Source of the DNA: Prinsepia uniflora
Lineage: Eukaryota > Streptophyta > Magnoliopsida > Rosales > Rosaceae
Direction of reading: 5' to 3'
NCBI GenBank assembly: GCA_032719365.1
Contig: CM064872.1
Coordinates: 20,181,572-20,245,571, forward strand
DNA length: 64,000 nt
Below the pieces are notes generated by a model. The model was given only the letters and a program-made list of their open reading frames with translations, was not told the origin of the DNA and made no database searches. Every line of letters begins with the position of its first letter. Within the stretch, counting starts at the first letter, position 1. The translations under genes were made by a program, and so were the position numbers. Below are positions 34,355 through 45,666 of the stretch, in pieces.

Positions 34355-34785
34355 GATGAAGATGAATCTCCATATCTCAATTTGAAGATGAAAGGCAAAA
34401 GAGGAGAGATTCTCTCCCATCTAAATACTTCTCATTCATCATCATCTCTTTCAAAATAGAAATCCTATCCTATCTAAACAAAACATCGTTCCCCATCCAA
34501 CTTATAAATCTTCTCCGATCCAACCCTATAATCCTCTCCCATCCAAACCTATAAATAATATTCGCTTTCTTCGTCTCCATCCTTTTTTCTCTTTTCTTCA
34601 TTTTCATGATTTTTTTTTTGGGTTTTTGATTATGTAAATAAGTGATTACTAACTAGTATACAAGTGGGAACTAATCGGTAATGAACTACAAAACTCATAG
34701 ACTCATAAATTCATGAAGACGAAGATGAAGATGAATATGAAGATTAAGAATAAAGGATGCAAAGGAAGAGGCCGCAACCTCTCTC

Positions 34786-34816
<31 letters not shown>

Positions 34817-35206
34817 TTCATCTTCATCTGAAGTTCTTCATTTTCATGGGTTTTTGGGTTTCGCAGTTAGTTACTGATTAGTTCTCACTTATATACTGGT
34901 TAGTAATTACTTAGTTACATAACTATAAACCTATGAAGATAAAGTTGAAGATGAAGATGAGAGAAAAGAGGAAGTAGATGAAGAGGATTTTTGGGTTTGG
35001 ATGAGACAAGATTGTGGAGTTTGGATGAGAGAAGATTTATAGGGTTGGATGGGAAAGGTTTTTTGGGTTTGGAGGAGATAGGTTTTCTGATTTGAGAAGA
35101 AATGAAAATGAATGAAAAGTGTTTACATGAGAGAGGGTTTCAGATTTGAGAAGAGATTAAAATGAATGAAAAGTGATTGGATGGGAGATGATCTCTCCTC
35201 TCTTCT
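34355..35206. repeat. Foldback (long inverted repeat) element
   Basis: Arm 1 (about 34355-34760) and arm 2 (about 34818-35206) are imperfect reverse complements. Examples are 'ttactaactagtatacaagtg' against the complement of 'acttatatactggttagtaa', and 'gaggagagattctctcccat' against 'atgggagatgatctctcctc'. The centre is a C run. The retrotransposon LTR at 35207 cuts the outer end of arm 2. There is no coding sequence. Confidence 0.7.
34787..34816. repeat. Homopolymer tract of 30 C
   Basis: Thirty uninterrupted C residues sit at the centre of the foldback. The complementary G run could fold into a quadruplex. The exact length is prone to assembly error. Confidence 0.9.
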
Positions 35207-35793
35207 TGTTGAAGCTGAATTCGTCCTTTAAACTCAAAAGACTCAAGGATCCCTACAAACAAGCAAACAGTAAGCTATCGTTCGTTCAATGATCGAGACC
35301 CGGGGGGTGTTCGACCAAGAACGCTCCAATTCTTAAGTCAGCCTCGAAAAAGAAATCTCAAGAGCCTAAGTAGCGTTGAACAAAATTACCTGGAAAGTAA
35401 AATGAGTTCCGCTATTTATAGGAAATCATTGGGAGCATCATAGCGTTCTGATTGGCCGGTTGAAGTTGTAATTAATAAATAATATATTTATAATAAAATA
35501 TATTATTTAATAATTATAATAATGGCTCATTATGATTATAATGATAATTATTGTAATTTAATATTAATATTAATTGTCCGTTATTAAGAATAATAATAAT
35601 TAACTCTCGGGGAGAATATTAATATTACGAGGGCTTCTAACCCGATTAAATAACGTATTTAGCTAGTAAAAAGATTATTTGATGTAAGGGTGTCTGCAAG
35701 CCATTGATATTGTTGCCAGGAGCAATTTGGTCATTTTGGGAATTTTGAGCCACGTGGCAGCTCCACAATTTTTCGGTGTTTTATGGCTCCACA
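35207..35793 (-). repeat. 3' LTR of the gag-only element
   Basis: This 587-bp LTR pairs with 63092-63677. It shares the AT-rich middle ('aataaataatatatttataataaaat') and the 'gagccacgtg(g/a)cagct' end. Confidence 0.9.
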
Positions 35794-37036
35794 AATGCCT
35801 CCACATCGCTTAGGAATTCAGGGAATCCTAAGGGATATAATTTGTATTGTGGTGCTGATGAATTTTTATATGGAAGTAGGACTCCGCTTGGTCTTCAATT
35901 TCGTTATGTCGTTGCTTGTGGAGTAAAAATTCCACTGGGTTCAGAATATTACATTAATATGATTTGAGTTGGCATTGAGCTTGAGCTGGTAATTCTTTTG
36001 AATTTTATTACCTCATTGATGATGGAGATTTTATAGAAATTTGTAACTTCTATTCACAAAATCAAAACTGCTTGACTATTGGCCGTTGTAGTTTCATTTC
36101 CTTGGTTGGATTTGATTGATGGTTCATTTAAAATTAATTCATTGATATATGAATTTAATTTTACTCAATGAATGTTTGTAACATCAAGCTTCCTTCTTGC
36201 ACAGATGTTGAATTATGGCCCAATTAATTCATATAAACTTTTTGTGTGTTGGAATTTGTAACATCCAATACAAAATATAAAAACTCTCATTCTTTGTCGT
36301 TGGTGAGGGATAAGTAGCCAATTATCTCCATGTGTTTGTAACCACCATTCCAAAGAGCAAAACTTTCACTCTTGAATCTCCAATTAGTTCTCCATTCCAA
36401 TTAATACACCCGTTGGGTAAAAAAATATTTAAGTGGAGGAATGGTATCAAGTATTCTCAAATAAAGAGATCACATCTTGAAGCTGACGGAAAGAAAGTGG
36501 TGGTGGAGTCTGCAATTTTGAAAGAAGAAAATGTTTTCTTCTTTTCCTCTTTTCTTGAGTTTGGAAAAAGTGGGACAAGAGGAAATTATTTCCTTCCTTT
36601 CTTTGTTGTCAATCAACGAAGATTGAATTGATTGAAGTGTTGCATCTTGTAAGTGACTCGGCTGTGTGAGGAAACTTTTCCCCATGATCACATTTCTTTT
36701 TGGAAGTCTCACAATTTTTTTGTTTTCTGTTGCAGACTAGAAGTAAGCAATAAGTGGAGATTTTGATGGATCAGCAGGATGAGGGAAGGAGACTAGGAAG
36801 TTTTTTTCTCTTTTTGAATTTTTCAGATGAAAGTACGGGGTTGTCACCGTGGCTGATGCACCAAGGCTGTGGTTAATGTAGCTTCAACGGTGGGCAACCG
36901 CTCCATCCATGGAAGACGAATCGAGAGACGATGCATGGGAGCTGATGGTTGGGAGGTACTGGAGGTGGAGAGAAGAGCAAACCTAGGAAAGTTTTGCAGG
37001 TGATGCTCGCGCAGAGAAGAAGAAAGAAGACTTCCG
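35794..37036. other. Non-coding 3' region of the gag-only element (i)
   Basis: There is no credible gene. The phrase '(a/g)tttgtaac(ttc/atc/cac)' recurs near 36035, 36173, 36254 and 36336, suggesting eroded tandem repeats. The polypurine tract expected beside the LTR is only weakly recognisable (tgtggaggc on the minus strand). Confidence 0.5.
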
Positions 37037-37199
37037 AAAACGACATGTCGTTTTAAATGTTGGTGGGCAAAAAATGACATGTCGTTTTCTGCAGTACAAT
37101 TGGTAAAAAAATGACATGTCGTTTTTACTAGCTGCTGTTGGGAGAAAACGACATGTCATTTTTTGCAATGTCGTTGGTGAGAAAAACGACATGTCGTTT
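37037..37199. repeat. Array of five GACATGTC palindromes
   Basis: The palindrome AAAACGACATGTCGTTTT at 37037-37054 recurs with at most one or two changes at 37071, 37108, 37145 and 37183, every 34-38 bp. The spacers are unrelated. It lies in the non-coding 3' part of the gag-only element. Confidence 0.95.
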
Positions 37200-38438
37200 C
37201 ATGCACTTTCCATAAAACTATGGCTTTGGTCTTATGTAGATCCTAAGAGCTCTGAATATTCAATTGCTACAATTCAAGCGGTGGTGCACTCTACTCTCCG
37301 AGACGATCATTTCAAAATGCATGAAGACTTACTTCCAATGAAGTCCTGAAGAATTCATTTTGTGGGAGCTCAAGTTGTAAGACCATTTAGTGGTGTGTTT
37401 TGAATTTTTTTGGAGCTTCCGACTTCTAGAAAGGATGGAGTTGACATCCAGATGCTTATCCAATTGACACGCTCATGGCATTTTGCGGATTGAAGAGCTC
37501 GGCACATGGAGAGCGATATGTCATGATGCATCAAGGTTTTCAACATGGATAGGCGAAAAGTTCCATCATTCAAAGTGAGGAGTGTCATAACACAAGGCGG
37601 GGTGCATTACAACTGCGAGGTGAGGCATGATTCAACTACAAGACGAGGCATGCTGCAAGTGCGATGCGAGGAACTCTACATCCAAGGCTTGGTGTGCGAC
37701 AATGCAAGGTAAGGCAAGGTTGGAGTAAGAGGTGATGCGTCGAATGACATGAGGTGTTCTTCCCAGCGACCATTCACTTGGTGTGTGGTGGATTTAAGAG
37801 TTCGACACATGGAGAGCAAGGTGCACTATAACCTGTCTAGGCTTTCATCCATAAGAGGCGATGCTCTCCATGACTTAAAGTTAGGCACGTCGGAATACAA
37901 GGGGATACGTGCCAAAGTGCAAGGCGTGGCAAGGTATCCCATGACGCGAGGTGAAGTGCATGTGGTGTCATGGAGTGAATGAAGCTTCTTAATGAGTTGT
38001 CTTGGCCAGAGGAAGACCTTCTAGAGACCTAACATTTCAGGCTATGTTGAGCTCAAAATGAGGTGACTGCAAGGTGGAGCATAAAGACGGATGATCGATC
38101 ATGCCCCTTGCAAAGCTCCAGATGGTGCACGCCATTGCGTAATTGAAGGAAGAAAGCTTGGAGATGGACCATGCATGTGGTTCTTAGAAGATAGAAGGGT
38201 CCGACACACGAGGATCAAGACATAGAAGAATGTAAGGCAAGGCCTTTTTGGAGCTCAAGGTGTTGCACGAGGCGTACTTCCAATGAGCATGCATATGGTG
38301 CCTGAAAGACATAAGAGCTTAGTACATTTTTGGACTTGTTATCTTCAAGTGCATGTGGAGCCAACATCGAAGCGTTTAGCGAGGGAGGTGAGGAGTCTCA
38401 TCACTTGACGAGAGGCGTGTCACAACCCACCAACAGAC
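37200..38438. other. Non-coding 3' region of the gag-only element (ii)
   Basis: No conserved frame was found. Phrases such as 'gacacatggagagc' (37502, 37805) and 'caaggcg(t/a)gg' recur, so this looks like an eroded repeat. It ends at the Tekay insertion site. Confidence 0.45.
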
Positions 38439-38446
38439 ATGTTCCA

Positions 38447-41099
38447 TGTAACACCCCGGAAATTCGAGGATTATAATATTGTAATTTAATGTATGAATTG
38501 ACGTTTTTACCCTTATGAATGGTATGACCAAATTGTTGACTTTTTGATTGGTGGGTCAAATGGACTTTGACCAATGACCGTGACATAGTTCGGGACGTCG
38601 CGAGTCCATAGACAGGTGGCACGTCCAATTCGGACAATCAGGGAAAAAGTTATGACTATCGGAAGTTCAGGGCCATTACCGTAATTTGGACTTTAGGGGC
38701 GAAAATGTTGACTTTTCGTTTGGCAACTAATTTTCAATTGAACCAAGGACCGTTAGGTAGGTCTCGATGCCCTGAGTCCATAGACAGGCGGCACGCCGAA
38801 ATCGGACTTTGTATGGCTGAGTTACGGGTCTAGAAAGTGAGGGGCAGTTTGGTAATTATTTGAACCAGCGGCATTTTGGTCTTTTTGCCCTGGTTACTGT
38901 AGCAACCGCGGGGGAACCGTGGACGGCACCACCATGTGCGGTGGTTCAGTGTGCAATTGTTTATGCAATTGTGTGCTGGAAGAAAGGGTTGTCTATTGCT
39001 TTAGAACGTGGGCTGAACCATCCACCCTACACTGTCGAATTGATTAATGGGATTCGAAGCTTTTTCGGGGAACAAAAATTCAGTGGACGGTGAGGCTTCC
39101 ACGAGCCTCTGGGACAGCTTGAGATCTTTTAAAATTGATTAAGTAATGGGTAAGCTTCATTCTGCTGTTGAAGGAACTGGAAATTGGAGAGGAAAACCAG
39201 AGAAACCATTTCGGGGAAAATTGGAGGGAAAATTGGGTTTTGACTTCTGGTGATTGTTGGACCAAACCAAGGCCTGGTTTAGTCTTCTGGGAGTGTTTGG
39301 AACTCAACCACATCAGAATCGAAGGCCATCAGCCACGGGTGAGCTGGGACTGTGACTGCCGTGTTCAGAGAAATTTCAGAGGTTTGGACGACTACTTCCA
39401 GGTGAGTGTTGGTTCAATTGATTGTGTTTTCCAGTTCGTTTTGATACTATGATGCTTCTTATAAGGTTAATTTGATTATGGTTTGGAAACCAGTGAGTTG
39501 GGGTGATCAACCCGTTTGGTTGATCACGGGTCGAATGGCCAGTTAAAGTACCTGTCCAGGCAAATTAATGACACGGAACTTAAATTGGAAGAATAATAAA
39601 CATGTTAGGATCAAATTGGATTGAAATCGAGTAGGAATTGATGGGTAATCAACCGGGTCAAGCCGCGGGTGGCAGGCCCGTATTACAGACAAACGGGTGA
39701 AGGTAGTGACACTGTAGCTACAGTGTCAGGCGCGTGACTTTCACGCGCAGCCACTTTGGGCGGCGCGTGAGGGCGCGTTAGACCTTATCTCTGATCACGA
39801 TCAACATGACTTTTGTTCCTCTCATCATTCTGAACATTTTAGTGAATTAACCATGTTGATCTGAGATAGTTTTGATGGGTCAGTTTAGGGCCGGTTGTCT
39901 CGGGAAACGTGTTGGACGGGTTCCCCGAGCCGGTTTCTGTTTCGGACTTTTTGGTTAAATGGTTAAGACTTGTAGTGACCCTTACGTGTGATTTGGACTG
40001 ACATTAATTGTACGATAATCCCGGTACAAGTTCGTACGCGCAGGTTCACCGCGGGATCGTACTGTGAGTGGGCCCGATTTCATTAAACACTTGCATGCTT
40101 AAATGTTTTCCAATTTACTTATATGTTCACATGCTGGAATCACGAAATGGTTTTGATGATATTGAAATTATGGTTATGGTACGTTTCACGGTATTTGGGT
40201 TTGAAACTCGTCCGATGAAACTTAACGATCGGTTTGGATTTCATCTATATATATATATATATGTTTTGCATGTGGATATCAATAAAATGTATTTGGTACT
40301 GCACTGTATAGATCCATTCTTATGATATTGTCTCCTCCGGATGTGGTACCCCGGAGTGGTCATGGCGCATTGCCTGCGAGGAGTCATTCTACGGAGAAAC
40401 CGGACCGTAAAATGACTCAGGAGCAGGATTGCTATTTGACGTCAGGGACGTCGAGCGTCTAGGACGCTAGGCATTTAAAATGCCATACCTGGACAGGGTT
40501 CGGGGATTGTACTCGGAATTGAGACCCGAGTGGCATGCGTAGCCTTGAGACTATGACCTTATTGGACGTCAGGGACGTCAGACATCGGGGATGTCAGGAT
40601 TGGAGTGTATAGTGCAGTGGCTAAAACTATTTTATGGTTTATTACATGCCTTATGGTTCATATTATATGATTTATGGTTTAAAATTCTGATGCATGCATG
40701 TTTGGAAAACGGAGGGGTAAATTATATGTTTTACTTATTAAACAGTTTTATAAACTTAAGTTTCGGCCCACTCACGCTTAATGTTTTGGTAACCCCTCCA
40801 GGTCGTGCTACTGAGGTAGAGGAGGAACCTGAGGCTGAGGCATAGATCTACTTCTGCGTACCTGAACCCCTGCTGGGTGGTTTACCCGCAGGTTTATTTT
40901 AGAGTCGTGCTCCCAACTTGTAATCTTGGATTTCATCCCTTGTCTGACATCTGTTTAATTCGGATTTGATGTATAACTTTAATTTGGTTATTTATGCATT
41001 TGATGTTTTGAGGTTAAAATTGGAACGTTATTTTGGGTGTCAGACGGGAGCAGGGCACGTCCCCTTGTGGTCCCTGTGGGATCAGGGCGGGTCCTGTCA
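38447..41099 (+). repeat. 5' LTR of the Tekay element
   Basis: This LTR is 2653 bp. It includes the paired 'acaggtggcacgtcc' and 'acaggcggcacgcc' blocks, a GCGCGTGA...TCACGCGC hairpin block (39728-39776), an (AT)n run near 40246-40262, and an array of GACGTC and related inverted repeats (40439-40600). The open frames in it are shadows. Confidence 0.95.
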
Positions 41100-41102
41100 G
41101 CT

Positions 41103-41114
41103 TGGTATCAGAGC
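41103..41114 (+). other. Primer-binding site of the Tekay element
   Basis: TGGTATCAGAGC lies three bases after the 5' LTR and matches the complement of the initiator methionine tRNA 3' end, the standard primer of this lineage. Confidence 0.92.
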
Positions 41115-41212
41115 ACTAGGTTGTGGTCAGCATGCTAGACTAGCGATTAGTACTATTTACTTCTCGAGTTTAAGGATAATGTTAACTGATCTATGCCTCT
41201 TGACAGTTGGTT

Positions 41213-42235
41213 ATGCCTCCAAGGAGGATTCCTCATACACAAACTGACGAGGGTCTGGAAAGGGAAATGGAATGCGTAAGCATTGAGCGAGCTCAGCGTT
41301 TGGGAGCCATATCTTTTAGCGAGGGATCAAACCCCGATGATGCTCATGATTGGATCACCAAATTGGAAAGGATCTTCACGGTGATGCACTGCCCTCCGGG
41401 CGAACGGGTGACCTTGGCGGCCTTCTTACTGGAAGGAGGAGCCTACCAGTGGTGGCACGGCCTTGAAATGTCTGGATGGTCTGTCCATACCACTACTTGG
41501 GAAGTTTTTCGTTCCCGATTTCTGGATCAGTACTACCCGCGATCGTTTCGCGCGGCACGGGAGGCTGAGTTCCTGCGGCTGGAATAGGGGGATATGTTCG
41601 TTGCGGACTACGAGAGACTTTCGGAAAACTATCCTGGTTCGCTGCATCATTCGTGAGCACGGATGAGGACAAATGCCAAAGGTTTGAGCTTGGACTCCGA
41701 GGGGAGATCTGGGCAAGTGTGACTGCTGCTACTCATGCTTCTCTGAGAGATATGGTCGACGTTGCGGTGCGTGTCGAGGCCAGTCTGGCGGCACACCAGA
41801 CACGACAGCCTTCGGGCGAGGGGCGACGTCAGGATCGCCCACACCGGGGGCCATCATGCCAGAAGAACAACAAGGGAGGGGGCTACAGGGGAGCATCCTC
41901 ATCCTTCAAGGGTCGTGGCTGGTCAGGTCGACGCGGAGGCTCTCAGGGCAGAGGATCTGGATACAATTCTGGGCAGCGTTCATCTTGGAGCAGTGCTTCT
42001 GGTGGGCAATCGGACAGGCCGAGGCCAATAACCTGTTTTGCTTGCGGAGGGAGGGCCACTATGCCTGTGATTGCCCGCTGTTGTCCAAGAGCAACGACGC
42101 TGGGGGCTCTAGTGTGGTGCAGAGCACGGCTTCCCACACTAATGGAGGTCGAGATCAGGGAGGTGACCGTGGTGCTGGGCGTGGCACGCGCGGGCTCGGA
42201 CGGAATGGAGTGCCTAGGGCTCAAGTGTTTGTAAT
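41213..42235 (+). pseudogene. gag: Tekay gag, broken
   Basis: It starts MPPRRIPHTQTDEG. The capsid block (WITKLERIF...AFLLEGGAYQWW) is clear. TAG at 41585-41587 replaces a Gln-type codon, a frameshift follows before 41655 (…ASFVSTDEDKCQRFE), then a Gly/Arg/Ser-rich stretch. The nucleic-acid-binding zinc knuckle at about 42030-42085 is split by another frameshift: the CFACGG half is in one frame and the GHYACDCPL half in another. Gag would package element RNA in cytoplasmic particles; this copy cannot. Confidence 0.88.
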
Positions 42236-42239
42236 GACC

Positions 42240-42704
42240 CAGCAGAAGGCGAGGACTGCCCTAGGCGTGGTTACAGGTACACTACATATCTTAAACCTTC
42301 TTGTACGTGTATTGATGGATGCGGGGGCTACACATTCTTTTATTTCGAAGAGTTGTGCTGGTATGCTTGATTGTGTGGTATCATCCTTAGATTGCGAAAT
42401 GGGTGTTGGCACCCCGATGGGCATCGTGTACCTTGTGAATCAGGTGATTCGGAGGTGCCCGGTGAGAATTGAGGATGTGGATTTGCCAGCAGACTTGATT
42501 ATTCTGGATATCCACGACTTCGATGTAATTTTGGGAATGGATTGGCTATCGGAGCATGGGTCGATCATCGATTGCTGTAGTAGGCAAGTGATTCTGCAGA
42601 GCCCGGGTTTGCCGGAGTTTATCTTTCAGGGGGAGCATGACGGTTCGCCTCCTGAAGTGATTTCTTCACTTACTGCTACCAAACTTCTACGGAAGGGATG
42701 CTAG
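42240..42704 (+). pseudogene. Tekay aspartic protease
   Basis: The V-L-M-D-A-G-A-T-H-S-F-I-S active-site loop is at about 42307-42347 (D-A-G instead of the usual D-S/T-G, a normal variant in this lineage). It is followed by DFDVILGMDWLSEHG. TAG at 42702-42704 (LLRKGC-stop) closes the frame where the polyprotein should continue into the linker before reverse transcriptase. Confidence 0.85.
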
Positions 42705-42722
42705 GGTTATCTGGCGCATGTC

Positions 42723-44705
42723 GTGTCGGAACAGGTTGATACTCCGGGTATCGACGGGATACCAGTGGTACGTGAGTTTCCGGATATGTTCCCGGAAGAC
42801 TTACCTGGATTACCGCCATCGCGGGAGATCGAGTTTACGATTGAACTACTCCCTGGGACCCGACCCATATCCCAGGCACCATACTGGATGGCGCCGGCCG
42901 AGTTACGAGAACTCAAAACTCAATTGCAGGAGTTGGTGGATTTGGGATACGTCCGACCGAGCACTTCACCGTGGGGAGCACCGGTGTTGTTCGTAAAGAA
43001 GAAGGAAGGGAGTCTCCGTTTGTGCATTGATTATCGGCAACTCAACAGGGTGACACTGAGGAACCAGTATCCTCTACCCAGGATCGATGACCTTTTTGAC
43101 CAGTTGCGGGGAGCACAGTGCTTCTCGAAGATTGATTTGCGATCTGGGTATCACCAATTGAGGATTTTGGAGGAGGATATTCCGAAAACTGCTTTTCGAA
43201 CCCTTTACGGACACTACGAGTTCCTGGTTATGCCTTTTGGTTTGACGAATGCTCCAGCAGCATTCATGGATCTGATGAACCGGGTTTTTCGACCCTACTT
43301 GGATAAGTTCGTGATTATGTTCATCGATGATATCTTGGTGTACTCGAGGAGTGCCCGAGCACATGAGGAACATCTACGGTTAGTGTTGGAGAAACTGAGA
43401 CAGGAACAGTTGTACGCCAAGCTGAGCAAGTGTCAGTTTTGGCTGAGCAGTATTGGTTTTCTGGGACATGTGATATCAACGGATGGGATTAGCGTGGATC
43501 CCCGGAAAACGGAAGCGATGACCAACTGGGCTAGACCGACAACAGTAACGGAGGTGCGGAGTTTTGTCGGGTTAGCAGGTTACTACCGGAGATTCGTGGA
43601 GGGTTTCTCCAAAATTACTGCACCATTGACTCGTCTGACTCGGAAGGGAGTGAAGTTTATTTGGGACGAGCAGTGTGATCAGAGTTTTCAAGAGTTGAAG
43701 GATCGATTGACCACTGCACCTGTCCTTGCATTGCTGGATGACAGTGGAGAATTTGTGGTCTTTAGTGACGCATCACTACAAGGGTTGGGCTGCGTGTTGA
43801 TGCAAACTGGCAAGGTTATCGCCTACGCATCCCGGCAGCTAAAGGCTCATGAGTTGAACTACCCTACCCATGATTTGGAGTTGGCAGCGGTGGTTCATGC
43901 CCTAAAAATCTGGAGACATTACCTATTCGGCGCAACGTGCCGGATATACACCGACCACCAGAGCCTAAAGTACCTATTCACTCAGAATGAGCTTAACATG
44001 AGACAACGAAGATGGTTGGAACTGCTGAAGGATTATGACTGTACAATTGAGTACCATCCGGGTAAGGCCAATGTAGTGGCAGATGCACTCAGCAGGAAGT
44101 CAGCGGGATCTGTTGCACACCTAGGGATGGTGTATCTTCCTTTGCTGGAGGAACTCCGGAAGACGGGAGTTATTTTGGATACAGATGAGCATGGAGCTTT
44201 GTTGGCCAGCTTTCATGTACGACCAGTGCTGATTGATCGGATTATCGAAGCACAACTTCAGGATCTGATACTCTGTGTTTACAGGATTGAGGTCGATGCG
44301 GATGGGAGACAGGATTTTACCATCCGGGATGATGGAGCGCTTGTGAAGTTGGGTCGTTTGTGTGTACCTGCAGTGGCAGAGTTACGGGCCGAGATTCTTG
44401 AGGAGGCCTATAGTTTGGCTTATGCTATGCATCCGGGAGGTACAAAGATGTACCGTACCCTCCGGAACCATTATTGGTGGCTGGGGATGAAGAAGGATAT
44501 TGCAGAGTTCGTGAGCAAATACTTAACCTGTCAGCAGGTTAAGGCGGAACGGCAGAGACCTTATGGGGCTATGCAGCCACTTCCGATTCCCGAGTGGAAG
44601 TGGGATCACATCACCAAGGACTCAGAGTGGAGTTGTTGGAGTATGGGTGATTGTGGATCGGCTAACCAAGTCAGCCTATTTTCTGCCAGTTCAGGAGACT
44701 TATAA
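42723..44705 (+). pseudogene. pol: Tekay reverse transcriptase, RNase H and integrase N-terminus
   Basis: This is the longest surviving Tekay frame, 660 codons. Reverse transcriptase runs from about residue 55 (VKKKEGSLRLCIDYRQLN) with F-I-D-D-I-L-V-Y-S near residue 200, then QLYAKLSKCQFW and GYYRRFV. RNase H has VFSDASLQGLG near 345 and ends HPGKANVVADALSRK near 460. The integrase zinc finger (AMHPGGTKMYRTL...C-x2-Q-V-K) lies at about 575-610; its second Cys position reads Gln. The frame goes off register after WDHIT (about 44615), where a short deletion removed the first integrase-core strand. Confidence 0.92.
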
Positions 44706-45275
44706 ACCTAACCGACTGGCTCAATTGTTCGTGAAAGAAATCTTACGATTGCATGGTACGCCAGAATCGATCGTGTCCGACCGTGATCCGCGTTTCACTT
44801 CCAGGTTCTGGCGGAGTTTGCAAGCTACTTTGGGAACAACCCTACGTTTCAGTACTGCGTTCCATCCACAAACCGATGGACAGTCTGAACTGACCATTCA
44901 GACCTTGGAGGACATGATGAGGTCCTGTGTGCTACAGTTTCAGGACTCTTGGGATACTCATTTGCCATTGATGGAATTCGCTTACAACAACAGCTATCAT
45001 ACAAGCATCGGGATGGCACCTTATGAGGCACTGTATGGTCGACAGTGCAGGACACCCATATACTGGATGGAGATCGGGGAACGAGCGGCTGTAGGGCTAG
45101 AATTGATGGACTTAACCCTGGAGACTGTTCGAATTAACAAGGAGAGATTGAAGGCGGCACAGGATCGCCAAAAGAGTTATGCCGATCGACGGATTCGAGA
45201 CTTGGAATTTGAAGTGGGAGATTTCGTCTTCCTGAAGTTATCTCCGTGGAAAGGGATTATCCGTTTTGGTCGATA
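44617..45275 (+). pseudogene. Tekay integrase core
   Basis: The first core Asp is in WVIVDRLTKSA, the second in IVSDRDPRF (about 44777) and the Glu in GQSELTIQT (about 44886), so the D-D-E triad is present although the frame is detached from the zinc finger by the deletion at about 44615. The EALYGRQCRTP block and RLKAAQDRQKSYADRR helix follow. The frame ends at TAG near 45275, one register off from the C-terminal domain. Confidence 0.9.
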
Positions 45276-45632
45276 GGGAAACTGAGTCCACGTTTTATCG
45301 GACCATATGAGATCGTGGAGAGGATTGGCAGGGTTTCATACAGATTGGCACTACCTCCAGAACTTTCTAGAGTTCACGATGTTTTCCACGTATCGATGTT
45401 GCGGAAGTACGTACATGATGCTTCTCATGTACTGGAGGATCAACTGATCGAACTCCGAGGGGATTTGAGCTTTGAGGAACAACCAGTGCAGATTTTGGAT
45501 CGGAAGGACAAGGTACTACGTCGGAAGACTATCCCTCTCGTGAAGATTCTCTGAAGAAACCAGAGTGTGGAAGAAGCCACATGGGAGCCTGAGGCTCAGA
45601 TGCGAGAACAATTTCCTCATTTGTTTCTTTGA
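45246..45632 (+). pseudogene. Tekay integrase C-terminus with chromodomain-like end
   Basis: KLSPRFIGPYEIVERIG...LPPELSRVHDVFHVSMLRKY is the usual C-terminal DNA-binding fold. The EEQPVQILDRKDKVLRRKTIPLVKIL...VEEATWEPE...FPHLF segment is the chromodomain-like tail that defines chromoviruses and guides integration to certain chromatin. TGA at 45552-45554 sits where Trp is expected; the frame then runs to TGA at 45630-45632. Confidence 0.9.
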
Positions 45633-45653
45633 AATTTCAGGACAAAATTTCTT

Positions 45654-45666
45654 AAGGGGGGAAGGT
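45654..45666 (+). other. Polypurine tract of the Tekay element
   Basis: AAGGGGGGAAGGT lies directly before the 3' LTR, the expected plus-strand primer. Confidence 0.9.

Noticed and set aside
37037..37199. CRISPR-like repeat and spacer pattern of the palindromes
   Set aside because: Only five 18-bp palindromes with about 20-base A/T-rich spacers; no leader or cas genes, in plant DNA.
41943..42224. Minus-strand and alternative-frame proteins over Tekay gag
   Set aside because: Shadows of the gag/protease region; the domain matches are on the plus strand.
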